64,000 nt of DNA. It comes from Natrinema sp031626495. GTDB taxonomy: Archaea; Halobacteriota; Halobacteria; Halobacteriales; Natrialbaceae. The translations under genes and the position numbers were made by a program. The notes beneath the pieces were generated by a model, which did no database searches, was not told where the DNA came from, and saw only the letters and a program-made list of their open reading frames with translations. The stretch spans positions 496,001 to 560,000 of the forward strand of contig NZ_JAMQOJ010000001.1 in assembly GCF_031626495.1 (NCBI RefSeq), in the 5' to 3' direction. Position 1 is the stretch's first letter; each line of letters starts with the position of its first letter. Positions 33,785 to 41,848 of this stretch are shown one piece after another.

Positions 33785-34537
33785 ATGACCACCACTCGGT
33801 CGGTCGCCTTCCTCGTGGCCCTTGCCGTCGTCGGCCTCACGGTCGCGCCGCTCGCAAGCGGCGCGGTGGTGAGCCCGTTCACCGCGGCTGATACCGGCCA
33901 ATCCGAGACGGCGACGACGAACGCGTCCGTCGGGACGCTGATGCAAGCGAGCGCAGCCGATACCAAGAGCGCAGTCGAGACCGGCATGTTCGAGGCCGCC
34001 TACGAAACGGCGGACAACGAGAGCCGAGCCGCGGTCGTTAGCGACCGAACGGCAGCGCTCGAGGCGCAGTTAGACGCGCTGCAGACCGAACGCGCCGAAC
34101 TCCAGAATCAAAGCGAGAAACTCTCGCAGGGGACGTACCGCTCTCGAATGGCGAAGCTGACGGTCGAGATCGCCAGCCTCGAGCGGTCGATCGATCGAAC
34201 CGAACGCCGTGCCGCCGAGGTCGGCGTCGACGAGGATCGCCTCGCGGAGCTTCGCGGAGCCGCGGCAGCGATGCGGGAGAACGCCACTGCGGAGGCCGGC
34301 CCGGGCGTCGCGGCGCTCGTTCGCGGCCTCTCCAAAGGCGGGGGTCCGCCCGCCGGCGCAGGGCCGCCGGAGAACGGCGGTCCCTCGAGCGAGACGCCGG
34401 GAAACGGGCAGAACGGCAACTCGGGGGACAGTAATCGGGGAAGTGGCGACTCGGGGGACAGTAATCGGGGAAGTGGTGACTCGGGAAACGGTAACCCGGG
34501 AAGTGGCGACTCGGGAAACGGGCAGAACGGTAACTAG
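33785..34537 (+). CDS. secreted coiled-coil protein with C-terminal repeats
   Basis: 250 aa. Sec-type signal (SVAFLVALAVVGLTVAPLASGA, about 6-27). Residues about 70-160 form a helical coiled coil (VSDRTAALEAQLDALQTERAELQNQSEKL and VEIASLERSIDRTERRAAEV). From about 190 the protein is Gly/Asn/Ser-rich with a 10-residue repeat (SGDSNRGSGD) and the flanking motif GNGQNGN on each side. No transmembrane anchor at the end, so it should be released or bind the cell surface. Unknown function; an ArsR-type regulator follows, 86 bp downstream. Confidence 0.75.
   Translation: MTTTRSVAFLVALAVVGLTVAPLASGAVVSPFTAADTGQSETATTNASVGTLMQASAADTKSAVETGMFEAAYETADNESRAAVVSDRTAALEAQLDALQTERAELQNQSEKLSQGTYRSRMAKLTVEIASLERSIDRTERRAAEVGVDEDRLAELRGAAAAMRENATAEAGPGVAALVRGLSKGGGPPAGAGPPENGGPSSETPGNGQNGNSGDSNRGSGDSGDSNRGSGDSGNGNPGSGDSGNGQNGN
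34419..34534 (+). repeat. 30-bp tandem repeat in a secreted protein gene
   Basis: Three full 30-bp units (34419-34448, 34449-34478, 34479-34508) plus a partial fourth; the first two differ at one base, the third is more diverged. Each unit encodes 10 residues of the form (S)GDSNRGSGD. Copy number may vary by slippage or recombination without breaking the frame. Confidence 0.8.
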
Positions 34538-34623
34538 CGCGGTTACGGACTGCATCGACCACTTCTCACCTCGAGTCCGGCGAGCAGACACGCTTTTCAG
34601 CGCCGGTCACTAACCTCACGTCG

Positions 34624-35283
34624 ATGGACTCCGCCGCGTTGTTGGATCTACTTGGCAACGAAAACAGGAGGCGAATCCTTCGGCTGCTCGCTCGCAAACC
34701 CTGTTACGTCACCGAAATCTCCGAATACCTCGGCGTGAGTCCCAAGGCGGTTATCGAGCACCTGCGAAAACTCGAGGAGGCGGGCTTGATCGAGAGCCGC
34801 GTCGACGATCAGCGCCGGAAATACTTTCATATCGCTCGAAACGTCCGGCTCGAGGTCAACGTCTCGCCGTACGGCTTCGCGAGCAAGAGCGCATACCCGG
34901 CCAACAGCAGCTTCGATATCACGTCCTGTCGGCACCTGACGCTCGACGTCGCGTGGGACGAGTCCGACGATCTGGACGACATGCTCGCGGCCCTCGAAGA
35001 CTTAGAACAGCTCGAGAACGAACTCTCACTGGCCCAGCGGTGGGTCCAGGGGCGGCTCTGTGACGTCCTCGATGAAATCTCCGAAAACGTGGGCGCGGGA
35101 CCCGAAAGCCGGATCTACGCCGATCTCCTCGCGAGCGTCCGTTCGGAGCCGAAATCAGTCGACGAACTCAGCGACGACATCGAGGCCCCGCGAGAAGTCG
35201 TCGCCGAGTTGCTCGAGGTGATGGCCGACAACGGCGTGGTTCGCCGGACAGAACGCGGCTGGGAACTGACGCCGAACGGCTGA
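34624..35283 (+). CDS. ArsR-like winged-helix transcriptional regulator
   Basis: 219 aa. N-terminal ArsR HTH (LLDLLGNENRRRILRLLARKPCYVTEISEYLGVSPKAVIEHLRKLEEAGLIESRVDDQRRKYF, residues 5-68), a middle region with cysteine (FDITSCRHLTLDVAWD), a helical part, and a second, C-terminal wHTH (SVRSEPKSVDELSDDIEAPREVVAELLEVMADNGVVRRTERGWELT). Haloarchaeal ArsR proteins with two wHTHs act as repressors or activators of nearby genes. It could control the secreted coiled-coil gene or the membrane gene downstream (inference). Confidence 0.85.
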   Translation: MDSAALLDLLGNENRRRILRLLARKPCYVTEISEYLGVSPKAVIEHLRKLEEAGLIESRVDDQRRKYFHIARNVRLEVNVSPYGFASKSAYPANSSFDITSCRHLTLDVAWDESDDLDDMLAALEDLEQLENELSLAQRWVQGRLCDVLDEISENVGAGPESRIYADLLASVRSEPKSVDELSDDIEAPREVVAELLEVMADNGVVRRTERGWELTPNG

Positions 35284-35284
35284 A

Positions 35285-35914
35285 TTAGCTAATGTCCGTC
35301 GTGAGTCCGTCGCGGAGGTCGCGACCGAAGTAGTAGCCCACGACCGAAGCGAGCAGTCCGACGGCTCCACCGACCGCGACCAGCGCCCCGGCCGAGTCGG
35401 CGGCCGCGATGAGCACGGCGTGGGTGAGCAACGCTGAGACGACACCGACCGAGACGCCGGCGGCGCTCACCTCGAGATAGCGGCGTTTCGACGTGACAAG
35501 ACCCACGAGAAAGGTAACGGCGAACATCCCGATCACGCGGCCGGCGATCGGCAGTACGGTCGCGCCGGCCAGCAGGCCGGCACCGACGACGAGAACGAGC
35601 GCGAGGAACGCCTTCGGCGAGAAGTACCGCCCGAGCGAGAGCCGCGACGTAAGCGGGGAGAGCAACGACGATGGCGCGAACCGCGACGAGCCGCTATCGG
35701 CTTCGGCACTGGTATCGCGTTCGGCGTCCGACCTGATCGTCCCCGTATCGTCCACCGACTCCGACGGGGCAGCCGTCGCGTCGGCACGCGGTTTGGCGTC
35801 ACCGGATTCACCACCGGTTTCCGAAAGCAGGCGATCGGTCTCCTCGAGGAGATCGTCGGTCGCAGGGGCTTCCCGGTCCCGACTCGCCGTCACCTCGTCC
35901 GAACGGTCGCTCAT
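35285..35914 (-). CDS. hypothetical membrane protein with acidic N-terminal tail
   Basis: 209 aa. Residues 1-95 are disordered and acidic (TDRLLSETGGESGDAKPRADATAAPSESVDDTG). Residues about 100-205 carry four hydrophobic helices (KAFLALVLVVGAGLLAGATVLPI, VIGMFAVTFLVGLV, AGVSVGVVSALLTHAVLIAA, GALVAVGGAVGLLASVVGYYFG). No family assigned. Tail-to-tail with the ArsR-type gene (1 bp between stops); divergent from the small membrane gene at 35993. Confidence 0.7.
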   Translation of the reverse strand: MSDRSDEVTASRDREAPATDDLLEETDRLLSETGGESGDAKPRADATAAPSESVDDTGTIRSDAERDTSAEADSGSSRFAPSSLLSPLTSRLSLGRYFSPKAFLALVLVVGAGLLAGATVLPIAGRVIGMFAVTFLVGLVTSKRRYLEVSAAGVSVGVVSALLTHAVLIAAADSAGALVAVGGAVGLLASVVGYYFGRDLRDGLTTDIS

Positions 35915-35992
35915 ATGTCATCAGTGGCGGCCCGTCGTCATGGACCTTTCCCCGGCCACAGGGTATACGGGGACGGCCGCCCCAGCGGAACC

Positions 35993-36202
35993 ATGACCTG
36001 GGCCGCGACGGCGGTGTTCGGGCTGTGTTCCGTCGGGATGGGTGCGTTCGTCTACGTGCTCGTCGCGAACATCGAGCCCCAGCCGGAGTATCCGGAGCTG
36101 ATGACCGATGCGTTGCGGCTCGTCGGCCTCGCGATCGCGATCGCCGCGGTCGGTATCGGAGTCGTCTTTCTGCTCTCCGCCGGGCAGGCCTACACGTGGT
36201 GA
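35993..36202 (+). CDS. small two-helix membrane protein
   Basis: 69 aa from the ATG at 35993 (MTWAATAVFGLCSVGMGAFVYVLVANIEPQPEYPELMTDALRLVGLAIAIAAVGIGVVFLLSAGQAYTW). Two transmembrane helices flank a short loop rich in Pro and Glu. Composition is typical of haloarchaeal small membrane proteins; no recognised family. An in-frame start at 35915 would add a basic, non-membrane tail and is not preferred. Convergent with ppsA. Confidence 0.6.
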   Translation: MTWAATAVFGLCSVGMGAFVYVLVANIEPQPEYPELMTDALRLVGLAIAIAAVGIGVVFLLSAGQAYTW

Positions 36203-36238
36203 CGAGCGGGAGAAATAGGCGCTACAGAGATCGCGCCG

Positions 36239-38572
36239 TTAGCGCACCGAGTCGAGCAGCAACTTCTGTTCGACGCGCTTGACCTCGTGCTGGACGTCGC
36301 GGACGGCGTCGATGTTCGCCGAGATCGACGTGATCCCCTCCTTGGCAAGGAACTGGACCATTTCGGGCTTGGAGCCGGCCTGCCCGCAGATGCTCGTGTC
36401 GACGTCGTGTTCGCGGCAGGTCTCGATGACATCGCCGATCAGCCGCAACACGGCGGGGTGGAGTTCGTCGAAGCGGTCGGCGACGTTCTCGTTGTTGCGA
36501 TCGACCGCGAGCGTGTACTGGGTCAGGTCGTTGGTGCCGAAGGAGGCGAAGTCGATGCCGGCTTCGGCCAGTTCCTCGACCGACAGCGCGGCGGCCGGCG
36601 TCTCGATCATCGCGCCCCACTTGCGCTTCTCGGGGTCGATACCGGCTTCCTTCATCAGTTCCTTCGCGCGATAAACGTCCTCGGCGTCGTTGACCAGCGG
36701 GAGCATGATCTCGACGTTGTCGTAGCCCATCTCGTAGAGCCGACGGAACGCCTCGAGTTCGTGGGCGAAGACGTCCGGCCGATCGAGCGAGCGCCGGATG
36801 CCCCGGTAGCCGAGCATCGGATTGTGCTCGTTCGGTTCGTCGTCACCACCCTCGAGTTGGCGGAACTCGTCGGTCGGCGCGTCGAGCGTGCGGACGCGGA
36901 CAGGGCGGGGATAGAACTCGTCGGCGACGCCGCGGATTCCGTCGATGAGTTCCTGCGTGTAGGCGTCCGCGCCGTTTTCGTCGATGTACTTGGCGGGCGT
37001 CTGGTTCAGCGAGAGGATCATGTGCTCCGTGCGAAGGAGGCCGACGCCGTCGGCGCCCGTCGCGGCCGCGCGCTCGGCGGCCTCGGGGATGGAGACGTTG
37101 ACCTTGACCTCGGTCGCGGTCATCGGCTTGACCGGCGACTGCGGGCGCACTTCCTCGACTGGTTCGGTTTCCTCGTCGGGCTCGACCGTCGCTCCCTCGA
37201 GCACCGACCCCTTCTCGCCGTCGAGCGTGACGACCTGACCGTCCTCCAGGACGGTCGTCGCGTTGGTCGTGCCGACGATGGCGGGGACGCCGAGTTCGCG
37301 CGAGACGATGGCGGCGTGGCTGGTCATGCCGCCCTCGTCAGTGATGATTCCCGAAGCGCGTTTCATCGCGGGAACCATGTCGGGCATCGTCATCTCGGTG
37401 ACGATGATGTCGCCCTCGCCGACCTTCGCCAGATCGTCGAGTTTGGTGACGATCCGCGCCGGGCCGCTGACCGTGCCCGGACTCGAGCCCAGTCCGTCGA
37501 CGAGCACGTCGCCGGAGCCGCTCCGGTCGGATGCGCCGCCGCTGCCGCCTTCGGCCGCCTGAACGCCGCTGCCGTCGGTCAGCCCCTTCGAGGCGTCGGC
37601 GCCGGTCGCCTCGGCGGCGTCGCCGCTGCCCTCGTCGATCGTGGTGATGGGGCGGGACTGGAGCATGTAGACCTCGCCGTCGACGATGGCCCACTCGACG
37701 TCCTGGGGCTCGCCGTAGTGGTCCTCGACGCGCTCGCCGAGTTTCATCAGATCGTCGATCTCTTCGTCGGGGACGACCCGCTGGGTCCGTTTGTCCTCTG
37801 GCACGTCGCGCTCGACGGTCTGGCCGGTCGCCTCGTCTTTCTCGTGCATCACCTTCTTCTCGGCGATGGTGACGTCCATCGACCGGTCCTTTCGGTCGAT
37901 GACGTAGTTGTCCGGCGAGACGGCGCCGGAGACGACGGCCTCGCCGAGCCCCCAGGCGGCCTCGATGATCATCGTCGGATCGCCCGTCGAGGGGTGACTC
38001 GTGAACATCACGCCCGACTTCTCGGCGTCGACCATCTGCTGGACGACGACCGCGATGTTGACCGCGGAGTGGTCGAAGCCCTGCTCCTGACGGTAGTAGA
38101 TCGCCCGCTGAGTGAACAGCGAGGCCCAGCACTCGCGGACGCGGTCGAGCAGGTCCTCCTCGGTGACGTTGAGGAACGTCTCCTGTTGCCCGGCGAAGGA
38201 GGCGTCGGGCAGGTCCTCGGCCGTCGCCGACGACCGCACCGCGACGAACGCCTCGCCGTCGCCGACCTCGCGGTAGCTCGCGACGATCTCTTCGCGGAGG
38301 TCGTCGGGGAACGGCGTCTCGAGGATGAGTTCCTGTGCGCGATCGGCCGCGTCGGCCAGTGCGGCCGAGTCGTCGACGTCGATGTCGACGGCCGCGAACA
38401 GCTCCTCGTCGATTTCGGCCTCTTCGATAAACGAACGATAGGTCCCGGCGGTTACGACGAATCCCGGGGGAACGGGCAGCCCAGCACCCGTGAGTTCGCC
38501 CAGGGAGGCGCCTTTGCCGCCGACCTTCTCGAGGTCGCCGGCACTGATCTCGTCCAGCCAGAGTACAGCCAT
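36239..38572 (-). CDS. ppsA: phosphoenolpyruvate synthase
   Basis: 777 aa; ATG at 38572 (MAVLWLDEISAGDLEKVGGKGASLGEL). Makes PEP from pyruvate, ATP and water in gluconeogenesis. N-terminal ATP-grasp domain (VAVRSSATAEDLPDASFAGQQETFLN), swivelling domain with the phosphohistidine in GGMTSHAAIVSRELG, and a C-terminal TIM barrel (GLLRTEHMILS, FGTNDLTQYTLAVDRNN, SICGQAGSKPEMVQFL). A Gly/Ser/Ala-rich acidic linker of about 50 residues is inserted between the first two domains (SGDAAEATGADASKG...). Promoter TTTATTCG at 38597-38604 supports the start. Monocistronic. Confidence 0.95.
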   Translation of the reverse strand: MAVLWLDEISAGDLEKVGGKGASLGELTGAGLPVPPGFVVTAGTYRSFIEEAEIDEELFAAVDIDVDDSAALADAADRAQELILETPFPDDLREEIVASYREVGDGEAFVAVRSSATAEDLPDASFAGQQETFLNVTEEDLLDRVRECWASLFTQRAIYYRQEQGFDHSAVNIAVVVQQMVDAEKSGVMFTSHPSTGDPTMIIEAAWGLGEAVVSGAVSPDNYVIDRKDRSMDVTIAEKKVMHEKDEATGQTVERDVPEDKRTQRVVPDEEIDDLMKLGERVEDHYGEPQDVEWAIVDGEVYMLQSRPITTIDEGSGDAAEATGADASKGLTDGSGVQAAEGGSGGASDRSGSGDVLVDGLGSSPGTVSGPARIVTKLDDLAKVGEGDIIVTEMTMPDMVPAMKRASGIITDEGGMTSHAAIVSRELGVPAIVGTTNATTVLEDGQVVTLDGEKGSVLEGATVEPDEETEPVEEVRPQSPVKPMTATEVKVNVSIPEAAERAAATGADGVGLLRTEHMILSLNQTPAKYIDENGADAYTQELIDGIRGVADEFYPRPVRVRTLDAPTDEFRQLEGGDDEPNEHNPMLGYRGIRRSLDRPDVFAHELEAFRRLYEMGYDNVEIMLPLVNDAEDVYRAKELMKEAGIDPEKRKWGAMIETPAAALSVEELAEAGIDFASFGTNDLTQYTLAVDRNNENVADRFDELHPAVLRLIGDVIETCREHDVDTSICGQAGSKPEMVQFLAKEGITSISANIDAVRDVQHEVKRVEQKLLLDSVR

Positions 38573-38596
38573 CTCTAGTTGCGTGATCACTGGAAC

Positions 38597-38604
38597 GAAT
38601 AAAG
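38597..38604 (-). promoter_or_regulatory. TATA box of ppsA
   Basis: TTTATTCG on the minus strand is centred about 28 nt upstream of the ATG at 38572, a good match to a haloarchaeal TATA box and leaderless start. Confidence 0.5.
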
Positions 38605-38824
38605 AAGGTTGCGAACGGTCGCGCACAGTCGCAACTCGCGACCGAATGAGTTTCTATCAGTCGACGGAGTTGAACGGGATGCTCGACCGGATCTGCCAGT
38701 GAAACGACTACGAGAAACTGCCTCACATGAGTTCAGGGTACTTCTCGCCCCCGTCCGTTCTAAAATGATCGTTCCGGAACCGGTTGTCCACAGCGGTTAT
38801 ACAGTGGCAGTGACTGTCGCCGGT

Positions 38825-39421
38825 ATGGACCTTCGAAATCCGCTCAAGTGGGCGATTCTGTATCGGATAGTCGCGGTCGGGGCACTGGTGCTCGGCCTGG
38901 CGCTGGTCGCGGCTGGCCTCGTTGTCGGCTTCGGCGGTGCAATCACGGCGCTGTTTACTGACCCCCTCGACCCCGGCCCGGCGATCGAACAGGCCAACCC
39001 GGTGATTACCCTGCTCTTTGCCGCCCTCGGCGTCGTCGTCTGGCAACTCGGGAAGACCTACGCGCTGTTCGTAACGCTCCCCCGCGCGGCGGGCCGGGCC
39101 GCCGGCCGGCAGGTCGACGCCAATCGCGTCGCGAGCGAAGTGCGCGACAGTCTCGAGGATCGACTCACCGACCTGGAGACCGAGATCGAAGAGACGCGCC
39201 GGGCGGTCGAGGCCCTCGAGGACGGCGATCGACAGCTGACGTACGACGAGCGCGAGCACGGAGCGGACGAGCCGTCAGCGTCGGTGTCGAATACGTCGTC
39301 GGACCGAGAGCCGCTGGCACCCTCGAGTCCGAAACGCTCCGGGAACGACGGCGACGCGGGATCGGTCGACGACGGCAATCACCCCGACGCCGGCAGTGAC
39401 GGCGACGATCCGCTCGCCTGA
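38825..39421 (+). CDS. two-helix membrane protein with coiled coil and acidic tail
   Basis: 198 aa from the ATG at 38825. Two hydrophobic helices (about 12-38, IVAVGALVLGLALVAAGLVVGFGGA, and about 55-76, PVITLLFAALGVVVWQLGKTYALFV), then a helical segment that could form a coiled coil (VRDSLEDRLTDLETEIEETRRAVEALEDG), then a Ser/Asp-rich acidic tail to the end. No family recognised. Tail-to-tail with the PhzF-family gene, 5 bp apart. Confidence 0.65.
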   Translation: MDLRNPLKWAILYRIVAVGALVLGLALVAAGLVVGFGGAITALFTDPLDPGPAIEQANPVITLLFAALGVVVWQLGKTYALFVTLPRAAGRAAGRQVDANRVASEVRDSLEDRLTDLETEIEETRRAVEALEDGDRQLTYDEREHGADEPSASVSNTSSDREPLAPSSPKRSGNDGDAGSVDDGNHPDAGSDGDDPLA

Positions 39422-39426
39422 CCTAC

Positions 39427-40326
39427 TTAGGCCTCGAGAATCTCGTCTTCGTCCGCCTCGGGGACGGCAATCGAGCCGTCGAGAACGGTCACGCCGCGGC
39501 CGCCGACCTGCACGCCGTCCGCGAGTCGAACGCGGACCAGTCCCGGCCGGTCGACGTAGTGGCCCTGCTCGAGGCGGAGTTCGTCGGGCAGATCGCCGTC
39601 GAACGCGCCGAAACGATCGAGGTACGCGCCGACGGCCCCACTTGCGGTGCCCGTGACGGGATCTTCCGGAACCCCGGCGCCCGGCGCGAACATCCGGCCG
39701 TGGAGCGTCGAGTTGCCCTCGAGCGCGTCGAACGTAAAGAGGTAGACACCGGTCGCGTCGACGGCGTCGGTCAACTCCTCGATCGCGTGCATATCCGGCT
39801 CGGCGCTTCCCACGTCCGAGAGGTACGTGATCGGGACGATCAGGAACGGCAGGCCGGTCGAGGAGACGGCCAGCGGGAGGTCGGCGCTCGCGCCCTCGAG
39901 CGCGGCTCGATCGACGCCCAAGGCATCGGCGACGCGGTCGTAGTCGACGTCGACTTCGCGGATCGTCGGCTCGTCCTGTGTCATCCAGACCGTGCCGTCT
40001 TCCTCGACTTCGATCTCGAGGACGCCGACGTTCGTCTCGAGCGCGGTCGTTCCGGGCTCGAGGCCCTCGTCGCGGAGGTGGGCGAAGCTACCGATCGTCG
40101 CGTGGCCACAGAGGTCGACCTCCTGGGTGGGCGTGAAATAGCGAATTCGGCGGTCGGCTGCGTCGCTCGAGCGCAGAAACGCCGTCTCGCTGACGGCCAT
40201 CTCGCCGGCGATCGCCTGCATCTGGTCGGTCGTCAGTCCGTCCGCGTTCGGGACGACGCCTGCCGGGTTCCCGGTCAGCGGTTCGTCGGTGAAGGCGTCG
40301 ACCTGTACGACCCGAATCGTTTCCAT
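39427..40326 (-). CDS. PhzF-family isomerase
   Basis: 299 aa; METIRVVQVDAFTDEPLTGNPAGVV. Two-fold alpha/beta PhzF/diaminopimelate-epimerase-like fold. The catalytic Glu is E47 in MAVSETAFL, and FTPTQEVDLCGHATIGSFA plus PGAGVPEDPVTGTASGAVGAYL are the two conserved phosphate/substrate loops. In phenazine producers, PhzF isomerises DHHA, but most archaeal members are uncharacterised isomerases or epimerases. Start at 40326 is preferred because the upstream frame extension is basic. Confidence 0.88.
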   Translation of the reverse strand: METIRVVQVDAFTDEPLTGNPAGVVPNADGLTTDQMQAIAGEMAVSETAFLRSSDAADRRIRYFTPTQEVDLCGHATIGSFAHLRDEGLEPGTTALETNVGVLEIEVEEDGTVWMTQDEPTIREVDVDYDRVADALGVDRAALEGASADLPLAVSSTGLPFLIVPITYLSDVGSAEPDMHAIEELTDAVDATGVYLFTFDALEGNSTLHGRMFAPGAGVPEDPVTGTASGAVGAYLDRFGAFDGDLPDELRLEQGHYVDRPGLVRVRLADGVQVGGRGVTVLDGSIAVPEADEDEILEA

Positions 40327-40384
40327 ACGACGTGGATCGGACGACCGGCGTATCAATCCTCGGTCCCGCGGTCGTCCGACGCCG

Positions 40385-41722
40385 TCACAGTTCGTCGATC
40401 CAGTTCGCGAGATCGTCGACGACTCCCTCGGCCACGTTGTTCCGAACGGTGTAAGCGAACTCCACCGACGCCCCCTCGCCCGGCATGAACAGGTGATCGA
40501 GGTCGCCGTACGTGTCGAACGCGACGTCAGACCCCTCGCCGAGTTCGGAGCGCCAGCGCTCGAGGTCGTCCGCGACGGAGACCTGAAAGTCCCGCTCGCC
40601 CTGCAGGAAGTACGCCGGTACATCGAGCCCCGCTGCGGTTTCGAGGTGATCGTACGCCGCCAGGCTGTCCCAGAACGCGCCGGGGTAGCCGAGGAGCGTC
40701 TCCGTCGGCTCGTAGTCGCCCGACCGAACGCGCTCGATCTGGCCGGTCCACCGATCGTGGATGTTCGCCAGATCGTCCCACTCGAGGGAGCCGACCGACA
40801 CCTTGTGTTCGAGTTGCTCGAGGGTCAGGTCGTGGTACGGCCGGGCCGGCGCGGCCAGCCCGACGACCCCGGCGAGCGACCCGTCTCGAGCGGCGATCCG
40901 CGGTGCCGCCCGGCCGCCGAGACCGTGTCCGACGACGACGATCCGGTCGGCGGCGACGCCCTCGACGTTCCGAAGCCGTTCGACGGCGACGAGTGCGTCG
41001 TCGACGATGACGCGGTCGAGGGTATACGAGTCGGGTTTGACCTCGCAGGCCGGGATGCGCTTATCGTAACGCAGGACCGCGATCCCTTTCGAGGTGAGCC
41101 CTTCGGCCAGGTCTTTGAACGCTTTCGTGCCACCGCGGTCGTTGTTTCTGGTCCCTGCACCGGCGTCGTGGACGAGGACGACACCGGGAGCGTTTCCCGA
41201 GTCGGATTCGGGTGTCGTGACGGTTCCCGGCAGCGAACAGTCCGCAACCGAGAGCGTCACGTCCCGCTCAGTGATGGCGTTCGGTTCGACGTACGACGGA
41301 CGCACGTAGCCGTCGACGATCCCGCAGTCGAGAAGCCGGGACTTCCCGTCGGCGATCACGCGAAAATCGTGGTCGCCGCGCTCGAACGACAGCGTCAGAT
41401 CGACTGCCGTCCGGTTGGATTTGGTCCGCGTTTCCGTGTCGACGACCTCCGCGAACGAGCCGCTGACTGCGCCGTACGCCATCCAGAGCCGCTCGAGTCG
41501 GGCGGGGTCACCGCGCTTCCCTCGTTCGCGCTCGACGAACCGCTTACTGGCCCGCTCGAAGTTCTCGTTCGCGATGTCGTCGATCAGCGCCGTTGCGACG
41601 TCGGTGGGGGCGGTCGGTCCGTCGTCGCTCGTCTGTTCTGCGAGCAGGTCGGAACAGCCGGCCACTGCTGACGCCGTCGCCGTCGATACTGCCGCGAGTA
41701 CGGTCCGTCGTCGGGGTGCCAT
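40385..41722 (-). CDS. Tat-exported alpha/beta hydrolase-like protein without Ser nucleophile
   Basis: 445 aa; ATG at 41722. Tat signal (MAPRRRTVLAAVSTATASA) with lipobox AGC (residues 21-23). Residues about 40-130 form an N-terminal DUF3887-like domain (VATALIDDIANENFERASKRF). The hydrolase domain has the nucleophile elbow VVGHGLGGRAAP, in which Gly takes the place of the usual Ser, while the acid Asp in LQGERDFQVSV and the His in YGDLDHLFMPG remain. Related bacterial proteins hydrolyse acyl or lipid substrates. If the Gly is real, the protein is non-hydrolytic. It is on the thiC strand, 126 bp downstream. Confidence 0.8.
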   Translation of the reverse strand: MAPRRRTVLAAVSTATASAVAGCSDLLAEQTSDDGPTAPTDVATALIDDIANENFERASKRFVERERGKRGDPARLERLWMAYGAVSGSFAEVVDTETRTKSNRTAVDLTLSFERGDHDFRVIADGKSRLLDCGIVDGYVRPSYVEPNAITERDVTLSVADCSLPGTVTTPESDSGNAPGVVLVHDAGAGTRNNDRGGTKAFKDLAEGLTSKGIAVLRYDKRIPACEVKPDSYTLDRVIVDDALVAVERLRNVEGVAADRIVVVGHGLGGRAAPRIAARDGSLAGVVGLAAPARPYHDLTLEQLEHKVSVGSLEWDDLANIHDRWTGQIERVRSGDYEPTETLLGYPGAFWDSLAAYDHLETAAGLDVPAYFLQGERDFQVSVADDLERWRSELGEGSDVAFDTYGDLDHLFMPGEGASVEFAYTVRNNVAEGVVDDLANWIDEL

Positions 41723-41848
41723 CGTTGTCGGACCCTCCACGGTGTGTCGGATAAGTACGAGGTCGATTCTCTGTGACTGTATTCGACTTTGATATGCGAA
41801 GCCGGCGGCCGGCGTCACGCACCGACGGCCGACGGTCGTGGACGGCGT

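Noticed and set aside
36287..38578. Very long open frame on the plus strand opposite ppsA (and similar long frames opposite gpmI, metY, nurA, herA and the TRAP permease)
   Set aside because: GC-rich haloarchaeal genes commonly leave the antisense frame open. These frames are valine/arginine-rich without known motifs, whereas the opposite strand encodes recognisable enzymes.
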